This document shows, in pieces, positions 27,252-36,565 of a stretch of 64,000 nt of DNA; positions within the stretch are counted from its first letter, which is position 1; every line of letters starts with the position of its first letter. Location of the stretch: assembly GCF_022458895.1 (NCBI RefSeq), contig NZ_JAINFL010000004.1:992001-1056000 (forward strand), written 5' to 3'. The notes below the pieces were generated by a model that was not told where the DNA came from, did no database searches, and was given only the letters and a program-made list of their open reading frames with translations. Both the position numbers and the translations under genes were made by a program. Source of the stretch: Roseihalotalea indica. GTDB taxonomy: Bacteria > Bacteroidota > Bacteroidia > Cytophagales > Cyclobacteriaceae.

Positions 27252-27617
27252 CTAATTCCGGTAACAACAAAGCAGGATGTATACTGGTACTGTAGAACTT
27301 ACCCACCTGCCCCCCTGGCACATTTGCTTCAGTAGCATCTGCTGAAACCAGGTCCAAACGTTATTCCAGGCACTTGCGGCTACTGGCATTTGCTTTTTAT
27401 CTGTGGCAGGGGAAACCGACCTTATTATTTCATAATCGGAACTGACCTGGGCACTTAGTGGCTGAGACCGGGCATGATTGGCCACGCTCTCCTGAACCGG
27501 CTGTACAGCTCCGCTCGGCACCTTCGAGGGTACCTCATCAATAATTAGTCCTGCCCAAAAGAATACCACGCTTATCAGCCTCGCCAGCACAAAGTAGTTG
27601 TTTGAATGACTCTTCAC
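27252..27617 (-). CDS. Possible small exported protein of unknown function
   Basis: A 121-codon frame beginning at GTG 27617, overlapping the stop of the upstream DedA gene by four bases (GTGA), which favours real translation. The N-terminus (YFVLARLISVVFFWAGLII) could be a signal peptide or anchor; the rest is low in recognisable features. It resembles no family I know. The coupling suggests reality; the lack of a domain keeps confidence low. Confidence 0.35.
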   Translation of the reverse strand: MKSHSNNYFVLARLISVVFFWAGLIIDEVPSKVPSGAVQPVQESVANHARSQPLSAQVSSDYEIIRSVSPATDKKQMPVAASAWNNVWTWFQQMLLKQMCQGGRWVSSTVPVYILLCCYRN

Positions 27618-28267
27618 GAATGCGGTATTTTTGATTTCAATGTATGCTTGTGTCTTTGCCGGAACCAGGAAAGCAGGATCGGCACCGAAGTGATCAGGAT
27701 CAGGGCGATAACCAGCAGTTCTACAGAGTGGATGAGGTCAGGAAATTGCTGCCCCAGCCAGTAGCCGCTTCCCACCATTACCGATACCCAGGCTCCGGTT
27801 CCCAGCGCATTGTATACCAGAAACGTTCCCCAATGGGCCTTAACTAACCCGGCCAGAATCGGGAGAAAGGTCCGGGCCACGGGCAGGAAACGTCCTATCA
27901 CAAAAGCGGCGTTACCATACCGGAGGTAATAATCTTCGGCGATAGAGAGGTATTTCTTATTGAAGAAAATATTTTCTCGTTTTGGCAACAGATACCCCCC
28001 GGTCTTAAACCCAAAGGCATACCCGGCCACCGAGCCCAGAAAACCGGCTACGGTCAGGCCGAGTATGAGTTCGTGCAGACTTACATCCAGGTATATCGTG
28101 CCGCACAAAAGACCAGCGGTGAGGAGCAGGGAATCGCCCGGCAGAAAGACACCCACGAAAATCCCGGTTTCCAGGAAGATGATCAGCAGTAGCAACCATA
28201 TCCCACCCTGTTTCAGAATGGTTTCCGGATTAATCCAATCCATCCAACTAACCATCATTTCCTCCAT
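27614..28267 (-). CDS. DedA family membrane protein (second)
   Basis: A 217-residue protein with the DedA signature elements: FLETGIFVGVFLPGDSLLLTAG, GYAFGFKTGGYLL, then RFLPVARTFLPILAGLVKAHW and VMVGSGYWLGQQFP. It has about five hydrophobic segments. Sequence details differ from the DedA protein at 20.8 kb, so this is a separate paralogue. It starts 11 bases after the SecDF stop and is probably in the same transcript. Confidence 0.92.
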   Translation of the reverse strand: MEEMMVSWMDWINPETILKQGGIWLLLLIIFLETGIFVGVFLPGDSLLLTAGLLCGTIYLDVSLHELILGLTVAGFLGSVAGYAFGFKTGGYLLPKRENIFFNKKYLSIAEDYYLRYGNAAFVIGRFLPVARTFLPILAGLVKAHWGTFLVYNALGTGAWVSVMVGSGYWLGQQFPDLIHSVELLVIALILITSVPILLSWFRQRHKHTLKSKIPHS

Positions 28268-28278
28268 ACCTACTTCTT

Positions 28279-31185
28279 CTATACCTTATGCAATTCCCGG
28301 TTACTGCCTTTTTCCCTGGTAGGTTTCTTTCTTTCCTGAGCGGCATCCAGGGCCAGCGGAGCGGCAATAAAAATAGAAGAGTACGTACCTACGACCACTC
28401 CCACCAGCAGTGCGAAAGAGAAACCTCTCAGCACCTCACCGCCAAAGATCAGCAGAATCACGACCACAATAAATACGGTCAATGAGGTGACGACCGTCCG
28501 GCTCAGCGTATCATTGATAGCCTGGTTGTAGATCGCTGATGAGTACTTCCGATTGTCGTGAGAAAATTCCCGGATACGGTCAAACACCACTACGGTATCA
28601 TTAATAGAGTACCCGACAATCGTCAGAATTGCTGCAATAAATACCTGGTCTACCTCAATCACCAGCCCCGCGACCCGGGCCATAGCATAAGCGGCAAATA
28701 CCATCAACACATCGTGAAACAGCGCCACCACCGCTCCCAGCCCGTACTGCCACTTACGGAAGCGTAACAGAATATACAGGAAGATCACCACGAGCGTGCA
28801 GATCACCGAAGATTGGGCCGCGTCTTTTACGTCCTTGGCAATCGTAGCTCCCACCTTGGTACTACTAATGATCTCCGGATGCTCATCTTCAAAACCTTGC
28901 AACCCTTTCTCAAACGCCTGCTGCACCTGCTGATCAGCCTCGCCGGAATGGTCATGCGCCAGATAACTAGTCGTAATTTTTAGCTGGTTCGCCTGGTTAA
29001 AAGTCTTCACTTCTACCCCCTCACCCTCGAAGGCGGTCAGCATAGCTGAACGTGCCTCTCCGGCTGCCACCGGCTCATCAAAACGGACTACGTAGCTTCT
29101 TCCTCCCTTGAAATCCACTCCCACATTCAGCCCGCCCTGAAGCAGTATGCTTACCAACCCGATGAGAATCACCAAAGAGGAAAAACGATAGGCCCATTTT
29201 CTTTTACCGATAAAATCAAAGGAAGTATGCCGGAACAACCCCTGGGAAAGAGCTGTACCAAAGCGAACAGCCTTGCCTCTTTTGGCCAGGTATTCCATCA
29301 TCAACCGGCTCAGGAACACCGCCGTAAACAGGGATGACACAATACCGATCATCAGCACTACCGCAAAACCTTTAATACCCCCGGAACCAAAATAGTAGAG
29401 AATGGCCCCGGTCAGGAAAGTAGTGGCATTGGAGTCGATGATGGCACTGTAAGCTTTATCATAACCAATTTTAACGGCATTCTTTAGGGGTTTTCTCTGC
29501 TTCAATTCTTCTTTGATCCGCTCAAAGATCAGCACGTTGGCATCTACCGACATACCTACTGTGAGTACCAGTCCGGCAATACCCGGCAGCGTGAGTGCGG
29601 CTCCCAGTTGCGCTAGTACACCGATGATGAAAAAGATATTAAACAGCAGCGCAATATTGGCAATGACCCCCGCCCCTGCGTAGTACGTCATCATAAACAA
29701 AACCACCAGGCTTAGTCCGGCAGCCATCGATACCACTCCCTGAGCAATGGCTTCGGCACCCAGCGAAGGCCCGACTACCGCTTCTTCTACGATCTGTACC
29801 GGAGCAGGCATCTTCCCGGCTTTCAGAATGTTGGCCAGGTCCTGAGCTTCCTGCAATGTGAAATTACCCGCAATAGACGAACGCCCGTTGGGAATTTCCG
29901 ACTGTACTACCGGGGCCGAGTACACCTGATCGTCCACCACAATGGCAATCCGGCGACCGATACTCTCCGCGGTGATCTTCTTCCATTTCCGACTGCCTTC
30001 CGTATTCATCTGCATCACCACCGAGGGTTTTCCCTCTTCCAGGCTCTGAGCAGCATCAATCACCACGTCTCCGGCCAGCATCATAGAAGCATTCCGCTCA
30101 CTTCGGATGGCAAACAACTCCAGCACTCCCTCTTCGTCTTCCGTCTGTCCGAACGAATTCTGAGGTTTCACTTCCCAGAGGAAGGTAATCCCTTCCGGTA
30201 GCAGTTTTGCCTTCTGCAACTCCCGAATGGTTTCGCTAATCGTGGCAGTATCGGCCAGAGCATAGGCTAAGCCATAGGGGGAAGCTGATAAGTCCAGGAG
30301 GGGGAAGGCAGAGGTAGCTCGGGTAGTATCTTCCAGTAACTGATCCTCTAACGAAAGGGAATCGGAGGTTGATGGGGATACCTGTGCATGGATCTGATGT
30401 TGCTGATTCCAGTAAGTGCGGGCAGCCTGCCAGTAGGGCATCGTCTCCTCCAGCTCCATGACCTGGCGAAATTCCAGTTTGGCTACTCCCTGCAACAATT
30501 TACGCACCCGTTCGGGCTGGTCCACACCGGGCATTTCCAGTTGAATCCGCTCCGTTCCGGGCAGTTGCTGCAAGGTGGGCTGGGCTACTCCGAAGCGGTC
30601 AATCCGGTTTCTGATAATCTCAAAAGAACGATCCACCGCACCATTGATCTCTTCGCGAATGAAGTCCAGTACTTCCGCATCGGAAGAGCTGCTGTTCACG
30701 TGATCCTGGTTCCGGCTATTGGCAAAAATAGTCCGAAGTGGCACATCGGGAGCCAGATTCTTGTACTGCTGATAGAAGAGGTTGATGAACGGTTCGTTTT
30801 CTTCTTTCTGAAGCTGATCTGCTTCGGCAACGGCTTGCTGAAAGGCCTGCCCCGGGTGGTTGTTGGCTAAAGCTCTCAGAATTTCTACCGGCGACACCTG
30901 CATGACTACGTACATTCCGCCCTGCAAATCCAGTCCCAGATTTAGTTCTTTTTCCTTTACATCCCGAAACGTGTAGGGATATCCTAACAGGTGATAAACC
31001 GGCTGTTCCCAGAGGGAATCCTGGTAATGCTCTTTCTTCTCTGCATTCACCAGCCCCTGCGTATCAGTAGCATAGACGGTAGCTTCCCGCTGAATTTTCT
31101 GGGAAACGTACGTAAAAGAAAGTGAATACAGGCATATAAGCGATACAATGATCGTCAAAATGACCACAACATTTTTGTTTTGCAT
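28279..31185 (-). CDS. secDF: SecDF, fused protein-export membrane protein
   Basis: SecD and SecF pull exported proteins through the Sec channel using the proton-motive force. Here they are one 968-residue chain, as is usual in Bacteroidota. The SecD half opens with a membrane segment and has the conserved GLDLQGG at residues 84-90, a long periplasmic region with EIIRNRIDRFGVAQPTLQ, then VLTVGMSVDANVLIFERI. The SecF half has VGVDFKGG near residue 687 and TIVGYSINDTVVVFDRIRE. All parts are present. Directly downstream are a DedA gene and the TonB operon, not the usual sec or metabolic neighbours, so a second copy elsewhere is possible. Confidence 0.95.
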   Translation of the reverse strand: MQNKNVVVILTIIVSLICLYSLSFTYVSQKIQREATVYATDTQGLVNAEKKEHYQDSLWEQPVYHLLGYPYTFRDVKEKELNLGLDLQGGMYVVMQVSPVEILRALANNHPGQAFQQAVAEADQLQKEENEPFINLFYQQYKNLAPDVPLRTIFANSRNQDHVNSSSSDAEVLDFIREEINGAVDRSFEIIRNRIDRFGVAQPTLQQLPGTERIQLEMPGVDQPERVRKLLQGVAKLEFRQVMELEETMPYWQAARTYWNQQHQIHAQVSPSTSDSLSLEDQLLEDTTRATSAFPLLDLSASPYGLAYALADTATISETIRELQKAKLLPEGITFLWEVKPQNSFGQTEDEEGVLELFAIRSERNASMMLAGDVVIDAAQSLEEGKPSVVMQMNTEGSRKWKKITAESIGRRIAIVVDDQVYSAPVVQSEIPNGRSSIAGNFTLQEAQDLANILKAGKMPAPVQIVEEAVVGPSLGAEAIAQGVVSMAAGLSLVVLFMMTYYAGAGVIANIALLFNIFFIIGVLAQLGAALTLPGIAGLVLTVGMSVDANVLIFERIKEELKQRKPLKNAVKIGYDKAYSAIIDSNATTFLTGAILYYFGSGGIKGFAVVLMIGIVSSLFTAVFLSRLMMEYLAKRGKAVRFGTALSQGLFRHTSFDFIGKRKWAYRFSSLVILIGLVSILLQGGLNVGVDFKGGRSYVVRFDEPVAAGEARSAMLTAFEGEGVEVKTFNQANQLKITTSYLAHDHSGEADQQVQQAFEKGLQGFEDEHPEIISSTKVGATIAKDVKDAAQSSVICTLVVIFLYILLRFRKWQYGLGAVVALFHDVLMVFAAYAMARVAGLVIEVDQVFIAAILTIVGYSINDTVVVFDRIREFSHDNRKYSSAIYNQAINDTLSRTVVTSLTVFIVVVILLIFGGEVLRGFSFALLVGVVVGTYSSIFIAAPLALDAAQERKKPTREKGSNRELHKV

Positions 31186-31278
31186 AGTTGTGTGCTAATA
31201 AGTTTGATGATATGAATAATAAGAATAGAAGAGTGTACGAAAGGGAGCAGACGATCTCCACTCCCCGTCGACCTTGAT

Positions 31279-31878
31279 TTACAAGTGAACAACTTGCTTT
31301 TTATGAGTTATATCCCGCAGGATTTTATCCCCGTAGATCCAGATGAAGGTATCCAGTTCTTTAAAGTTGTACTCTTCCATCATCACCTGACTGCGAAAAG
31401 CAAGCATCCATTTTTTGAACCGGGCATACTGATAAAAATCACTGGCAAGCAACGGCCGTTGATTTACCTCCTGCCCGTAGAAAGTCAGTAAACGATGCAT
31501 AGTGGGGTCGTAAATCGGATACTCCCATAGATTGTGCCAGTTGCAGTAGCGGGAAGCGAAGCTGTACAGGAAATAAGTATGTCCTCTCACTTCCAGATGA
31601 GCGATGGCATCCACAATATCCGGTGCTCCCTGTTCCAGACTCTCATCAATGTGCAGAGAAGCAATATGGTCGGCCATGATCTGCCGACTGTATACTCGGT
31701 CATCAATATGATCATGCTCCATGGTGCTGATCTTTACCAAAATTTCCGAAGCATCTTCGTTAAGCGGATTTTTTTTGAAGTAAGCCATCCGCTTCTGATC
31801 GCCGTCAAAATATCGTTCACCCTGACGAAAGACATCCAGATAATGATGCACAACTTCCTGAAAATCTTTAATAACCAT
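31279..31878 (-). CDS. Conserved-looking protein of unknown function
   Basis: A 199-residue cytoplasmic protein, no signal peptide or membrane segment. Its most distinctive stretch is LYSFASRYCNWHNLWEYPIY, about residues 103-122, with YDPTMHRLLTFYGQ after it. A pattern of Ser-Phe-Ala-x-x-Tyr-Cys and Tyr-Pro-Ile-Tyr-Asp recalls uncharacterised bacterial proteins, but I cannot name the family. The N-terminal third is acidic and helical in character. It lies 93 bases upstream of secDF on the same strand. Confidence 0.7.
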   Translation of the reverse strand: MVIKDFQEVVHHYLDVFRQGERYFDGDQKRMAYFKKNPLNEDASEILVKISTMEHDHIDDRVYSRQIMADHIASLHIDESLEQGAPDIVDAIAHLEVRGHTYFLYSFASRYCNWHNLWEYPIYDPTMHRLLTFYGQEVNQRPLLASDFYQYARFKKWMLAFRSQVMMEEYNFKELDTFIWIYGDKILRDITHKKQVVHL

Positions 31879-32185
31879 AGCTGTTTGAGATTAAGGGATA
31901 ATAAAGTAAAAGGTCAGGATATACTGTTGCGGCACAAATCTGTATTCCATGCTCCGTACGGTATTCATCCTGATTGGCTTTCTTCTGGTGGGATCGAGAG
32001 TAGGTTAATAGCTACGCTAGAAGTTCAGACTTTCCGATGTGCTCACCAAGGTCAGTAGATTCATGGATAACTCACAAAAGTATGGTATTGAACCCTGGGA
32101 AAAGCATGCGATAGGACAGCGAGCATATGGCAGCCATCGTTACATACTTCTTTAACCGGAAGAAAGTAGTTTAAAAAAAGAAAGG
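31879..32185. other. 307-base stretch without a gene
   Basis: Lies between the unknown gene ending at 31279 and the small exported protein gene ending at 32186. No frame, hairpin or promoter of note is visible. Confidence 0.5.
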
Positions 32186-32518
32186 CTATGGAGCTAAGGC
32201 ACTCAGATGAGTGTAATAGCTATTGAAAGAAGAGGGATTGACAAAGAAAGCCTGGCAGTTCTGATAATGAATGCTGGTGGCACTGATCAGAGTAAAAGCC
32301 TTGGCAATCCAGTAAAAGAGAAATGTCGTCAGCACCAGTTGGGGCGACATATCAATATAAAGAGCTTTGTTGGAAACGTTCTTTTGAACACCCGCCTGTT
32401 TCGGATGATGATCCCGATCAGGTGCCGGTAAGTCACTGGCATACAAGCCCTCAGCCATAAGCAACTGGGCTACGAAGGCAAGCAGAAAACAGACTTTTAT
32501 CCAGGCGAATCGCTTCAT
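32186..32518 (-). CDS. Small exported protein, YYTHLSALAP-tail family, copy A
   Basis: A 110-residue protein starting MKRFAWIKVCFLLAFVAQ with a signal peptide (cut probably after LYA), a His-rich stretch (DRDHHPKQ), a second hydrophobic part with FLFYW and the end SYYTHLSALAP. I know no family for it. A protein at 41.3 kb has the same plan, FLFYW, a VNP motif and the identical final ten residues. The two also share their upstream sequence. The start ATG 32518 is fixed by this conservation. It may be a stress-induced envelope peptide or a partner of neighbouring transporters. Function is unknown. Confidence 0.7.
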   Translation of the reverse strand: MKRFAWIKVCFLLAFVAQLLMAEGLYASDLPAPDRDHHPKQAGVQKNVSNKALYIDMSPQLVLTTFLFYWIAKAFTLISATSIHYQNCQAFFVNPSSFNSYYTHLSALAP

Positions 32519-32569
32519 GGCAAATCAAACTTGAGCGAATATACGAGAAAGCCATGCAGCTTGTTGAGC
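32519..32569 (-). promoter_or_regulatory. ECF-sigma-like promoter and leader, copy A
   Basis: On the minus strand AACAAG, 14 bases, CGTATA, then CAAGTTTGAT shortly before the ATG. The identical AACAAG-N14-CGTATA spacing and CAAGTTTGAT recur upstream of the paralogue at 41.6 kb, with GGCTTT also kept inside the spacer. AAC and CGT boxes 17 bases apart suit extracytoplasmic-function sigma factors. This is inferred from two copies only. Confidence 0.5.
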
Positions 32570-32624
32570 GGACGGATTAAATATTTTCTTACTAAAAAAG
32601 AATCATATCCTTTCCGGTTTTTAA

Positions 32625-34055
32625 TCAATTTCCATCTGCTTTTCCACTGTCGCTAGCCTGACCTTCGGAAAGCTTCCGCGTAAACCACCAGTACAGGGGA
32701 ACGCCCGTTAGCATGAGCACCAGCCCGATAGAAGCCTCCCGAGGCCGACTGATCATGGTATTGACCAGCAGGAAAGCACAAAACACTACTACGATGGCCG
32801 GTACTACCGGATATCCCCACACTTTGTAAGGCCGGTAGGCGTCCGGCATTTTCCGGCGTAAGATGAATACTCCCAGCGTGGTGGCCCCGTAGTAGATAAA
32901 GACCGCAAAAATGATCATGTCGGTAAGTTGATCAAAGGTACCGGAAAGTACCAGCAGGCAAGCCCACGCTCCCTGGTAGCGTAAGGAATTGATCGGCACC
33001 TGGGCCTCATTCAGCTTGGCCACTGGCGGAAAAAACAAGCCTTCCCGCGCCATCGCAAAGTAAGGGCGGCAACTGGCCAGGATGGTGGCATTGGTGCAGC
33101 CAAAGGTCGTCAGCAGGATCAACCCGGCGATGAATAAAGCACCGTGATCTCCCCAGAAAACCCGTACCGCTTCTATCGCCGCAACCTTATTCCCGGCTTC
33201 ATGAATCTCTTCCAGAGCAGTTACTGGCAACAACGACAGATATGTGGTATTGACCAGCAAATAGAGGCTGATCACCACCAACACGCCAATAGCAATGCCC
33301 CGGGGGATGTTGCGGTTGGCATCTTTCACCTCTCCCCCCACGTACCCGATCACCGCCCAGCCCTGGTACGCCCAGAAAGCGGAGAGCATAGCCGTAAACA
33401 CCGCACTCACCGTGACCGGCGTATGAGTCGATGATACTTTTATATGTTCAGCGATGTGAGCCTGCCCGCTGCTTAGCCCGAAAATGATGATGATAGAAAT
33501 ACCACTAATGACCAGTAATAGAATAGCCATGCTCACCTCAGCGCCGGCTTTCACCCCCCGGGTATTCACCCAGGTAAGCAGCAGAATCAGCAGGATCGCC
33601 ACCAGCTTGATATGAAAATCAGCAAAGGGATAAAACACCCCGCCCAGACTGAAATCTGCCCAGGAGGTAAGCACCAGCGGAATTGCTATGATGCTGTGTA
33701 AGGACTGAGCAAATACGTAGGCCAGTGAGGAGATAGCCGCGGTTTGAATGACCGCAAACAACGACCAGCCAAATAGAAAAGCAAAAAAACGATTGTATAT
33801 TTTCTTATAGTAGACATATTCACCCCCGGTATCGGCCAGCAGCCCGGCCACTTCGGCATTGCTCAGGGCACCCAGCAGGGAAATGATGCCAGCCAGTATC
33901 CAGCAGATCAGAATCCATCCCGAAGAATGGAGGTCGGCTGCCATGGGAGCTATCTTTTTGTACACCCCCGAGCCAATAATATTGCCAATGACCAACACGA
34001 TCACCAGCCGAAGCCCCAGCGAGCGATTAAGATGATTCGTAGCGGAAGTTTTCAA
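32625..34055 (-). CDS. APC superfamily amino acid permease
   Basis: A 476-residue transporter with about twelve hydrophobic segments. The first segment reads VLVIGNIIGSGVYKKI, the substrate-binding unwound helix of the family, and ALSNAEVAGLLADTGGEYVYYKKIY is the expected second block; FWAYQGWAVIGYVGGEVKD matches the sixth-segment region of L-type (LAT/SteT-like) exchangers. The start appears to be TTG at 34055. It stands between a Ca2+/Na+ antiporter and the small exported protein gene, on the same strand. Substrate is unknown. Confidence 0.9.
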   Translation of the reverse strand: MKTSATNHLNRSLGLRLVIVLVIGNIIGSGVYKKIAPMAADLHSSGWILICWILAGIISLLGALSNAEVAGLLADTGGEYVYYKKIYNRFFAFLFGWSLFAVIQTAAISSLAYVFAQSLHSIIAIPLVLTSWADFSLGGVFYPFADFHIKLVAILLILLLTWVNTRGVKAGAEVSMAILLLVISGISIIIIFGLSSGQAHIAEHIKVSSTHTPVTVSAVFTAMLSAFWAYQGWAVIGYVGGEVKDANRNIPRGIAIGVLVVISLYLLVNTTYLSLLPVTALEEIHEAGNKVAAIEAVRVFWGDHGALFIAGLILLTTFGCTNATILASCRPYFAMAREGLFFPPVAKLNEAQVPINSLRYQGAWACLLVLSGTFDQLTDMIIFAVFIYYGATTLGVFILRRKMPDAYRPYKVWGYPVVPAIVVVFCAFLLVNTMISRPREASIGLVLMLTGVPLYWWFTRKLSEGQASDSGKADGN

Positions 34056-34175
34056 TGGAAATGTAGTTAACCCATAATCCGTAAGAAATTCGTATCAGCC
34101 TTACCCGGAGCTGTTAGGCCAACGCAGCTCATAGCCCGGAGACTATCGATATACACATTTTCATCCAATGTTGCG

Positions 34176-35120
34176 CTATTGTGGCAAGAGGGTATACAGA
34201 TAAACCGTGTAAAAAAGCAGTAAAATAGCGCCCTCCCAGCGTTGCAGCACAAACCCGGTTCTCACCAGGGGAATCAGCAGAATGGAGATACCTACCATGA
34301 CCAGGCTATCCGTCAGAGCAATATCGGGAGACCGGATGGGGGTGATCAGTGATGATATGCCGAGAATGGTCAGGATATTGTAAATGTTAGAACCCACCAC
34401 ATTGCCTAATGCAATGTCGGACTGTTTTTTCAGCGCCGCCACCACCGAGGTAGCCAGTTCGGGCATGCTGGTTCCGGCCGCCACAATGGTAAGGCCGATC
34501 ACGGCATCGCTCACCTGAAAAAGCCGGGCCAACCGCACCGCACTATCGACCAGTAGGTTGGAGCCCAGAATCAAAACGCCTAATCCACCGACAATCATCA
34601 CTACATCGAACCACCAGGGACGCACCTTAGGCAAGGCATCCTGAAACTCCTCTTTTACCTCGCTATTCGTGTCTTTCCGAGACTGCCGGATGACAAACCA
34701 GGTATACAGCACACTACTGGTAGCCAGGATAAGCCCTTCTACGCGGCTGATGGCGTGGTTGAAAAAGAGAATCAGAAAAGCCAGGGCCGTCAGCACCATC
34801 ACCGGTACGTCAAACCGGAGAACAGCAGCTTTCACCTGGATGGGGTAGCACAGTGCGGAAAGCCCCAGAATCACTCCGATATTAAACAGGTTGGAACCCA
34901 CGACATTACCCACCGCAATACCACCGTTACCCGTCAGGGAAGCCTGAATGCTGACGACCAGTTCGGGAGTGCTGGTCCCGAAGGCCACCACGGTAAGCCC
35001 CACAACCAGCGGAGTAATTCCCAGTTTGGTAGCCAGCGAACTGGCTCCGTTGACTAACCCGCTGGCTCCGAAATACAGTAAAACCAGCGACAGCAGTATC
35101 CAAAGAATATCAATAATCAT
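34176..35120 (-). CDS. Calcium/sodium antiporter, CaCA family (YrbG type)
   Basis: Cation/Ca2+ exchanger of the inner membrane, 314 residues, about ten membrane segments. Both alpha-repeats carry the ion-binding signature: FGTSTPELVVS at residues 47-57 and AGTSMPELATS near 205. Each is followed by a GNVVGSN motif (GGIAVGNVVGSNLFNIG and DIALGNVVGSNIYNILT). A central acidic loop joins the halves. The sequence is complete. It probably exports Ca2+ against Na+ or H+. Confidence 0.95.
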   Translation of the reverse strand: MIIDILWILLSLVLLYFGASGLVNGASSLATKLGITPLVVGLTVVAFGTSTPELVVSIQASLTGNGGIAVGNVVGSNLFNIGVILGLSALCYPIQVKAAVLRFDVPVMVLTALAFLILFFNHAISRVEGLILATSSVLYTWFVIRQSRKDTNSEVKEEFQDALPKVRPWWFDVVMIVGGLGVLILGSNLLVDSAVRLARLFQVSDAVIGLTIVAAGTSMPELATSVVAALKKQSDIALGNVVGSNIYNILTILGISSLITPIRSPDIALTDSLVMVGISILLIPLVRTGFVLQRWEGAILLLFYTVYLYTLLPQ

Positions 35121-35165
35121 GAACGATACACTTATATGAGTTACTAAAGTGGTTGGACAGTTTAA

Positions 35166-35183
35166 GGTTACAGGTTTAAAGTT
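35166..35183 (+). repeat. Dispersed 18-bp intergenic repeat, copy 2
   Basis: Exact copy of 16221-16238. It sits in a 213-base intergenic gap upstream of the CaCA antiporter. A GC-rich string with repeated CCGGACGCC/CCGAACGCC units follows at about 35200-35235. Confidence 0.6.
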
Positions 35184-35333
35184 TTAGTCATTTGATCGGG
35201 TGCCGGACGCCGAACGCCAAACGCTCGTCGCCCGGCGCAATCAGGCAGTTAATACATTTTAAACGTGAAATAACGCTGCCGCACTACTTAATTCTCTTTA
35301 TACCTATAACTCACCTTATTTTCCGGAAGGAAG

Positions 35334-36485
35334 TTATAAGCCTGAAATAGCTTTATCATGATCAGCTCGCACTGTTTCCTGGGTCGTTTCCTCCGGCAGA
35401 GGCTTGCTCCGCCAGAAGGTGGCCAGGATAGAGCCGGTTACGTTCATGACCGGCCCAAAGATGGCGGGAGCCAATCCTACAGTGGCGATCTTTCCCAACT
35501 CGTTTGCCAGGGCTGATGCCAAGCCTCCGTTCTGCATTCCTACCTCCAGGGCTACGGTTCGGCAGTCCCGCTCCGGTAATCGGCACAGCCGGGCACCCCA
35601 GTAGCCCAGAAAATACCCCAACAGGTTGTGAACAATTCCGGCCACGAGCAGGATCAGCCCTACTTCCAGCAGCGCATCCCGGCCCGCCGCCGTGATGATG
35701 GTGATGATGTAGGCAATGCCGAACATGGACACTCCCGGCATGGCTTCATCCAGCCACCTGAACCGCCCGTGCGCCACATGGTGAAAAATCAACCCGGCCA
35801 CCACCGGAAGCACCACAATCTTCATCATATCGATCATCATGGACAGCGTACTGATCTCCAGAAACTCTCCGGCCAGCCCGGCCATCAGCAGCGGAGTGAT
35901 CAGCGGAGCCAGCAGGGTAGCTAAGGCCGTCAGCGTAACTGACAGGGCCAGGTTAGCCTTCGCCAGATACGACATCACGTTGGAAGCCAGCCCACTGGGC
36001 ACCGAGCCAATCAGAATGATTCCGGCAGCAATCTCTGGCTGCACTCCCAGCAGATGGGCCAGACTGAAACCTACCAGCGGCATGATGGTAAACTGGCACA
36101 GCATACCCACCACCACGCCCCGGGGCATCCGGACAACCCCGGCAAAATCCTGCATACTCATGGTCGTTCCCATCCCGAACATGATGATTTGCAGCAATGG
36201 GGTGAACAGCCGTTTCAGATCAAATCCCCCGATTTGCCGGAAGTACTCGGGATGAAACATCGCCGCCGTGACCGAGGCCAGAATCAGTAAGGTAAACGAG
36301 AACCCTCGCAGTGCTTCGTAGCTTCGGAACGCCAGGGACAGGCACAGGAAAAAAGCCGTGAGTAACCAGCCTGTTCCCTCTCCTCTTCCTGTCATTAGCA
36401 AAATGCCCGTCAGCACTGCGATCAGGGCGGCCGTTCCAACGAAGATCCGGGCCAGGGTGGGCTGAGATGTAGGAGTAATTTTCAT
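35334..36485 (-). CDS. Bile acid:sodium symporter (BASS) family protein
   Basis: A 383-residue inner-membrane protein with ten hydrophobic segments. It contains GMGTTMSMQDFAGVVRMP, GSVPSGLASNVMSYLAKAN and LALSVTLTALATLLAPLITP, the conserved core of the BASS/SBF family, and RTVALEVGMQNGGLASALA, the second crossover helix region. Bacterial members carry pantoate, organic anions or bile acids with Na+. It lies between the RND permease and the CaCA antiporter on the same strand. Substrate cannot be inferred. Confidence 0.9.
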   Translation of the reverse strand: MKITPTSQPTLARIFVGTAALIAVLTGILLMTGRGEGTGWLLTAFFLCLSLAFRSYEALRGFSFTLLILASVTAAMFHPEYFRQIGGFDLKRLFTPLLQIIMFGMGTTMSMQDFAGVVRMPRGVVVGMLCQFTIMPLVGFSLAHLLGVQPEIAAGIILIGSVPSGLASNVMSYLAKANLALSVTLTALATLLAPLITPLLMAGLAGEFLEISTLSMMIDMMKIVVLPVVAGLIFHHVAHGRFRWLDEAMPGVSMFGIAYIITIITAAGRDALLEVGLILLVAGIVHNLLGYFLGYWGARLCRLPERDCRTVALEVGMQNGGLASALANELGKIATVGLAPAIFGPVMNVTGSILATFWRSKPLPEETTQETVRADHDKAISGL

Positions 36486-36565
36486 AAGGTTGTTTCAATG
36501 GAAATGCCGTAAATGATTGATGAACGATGAGTTGGGGTGAATCAAAGTCATTCTCCCGAGCACCA

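Noticed and set aside
27133..27357. 74-codon minus-strand frame overlapping the exbB start
   Set aside because: No domain, no plausible start, competes with the GTG-started frame at 27252-27617. Treated as a chance frame.
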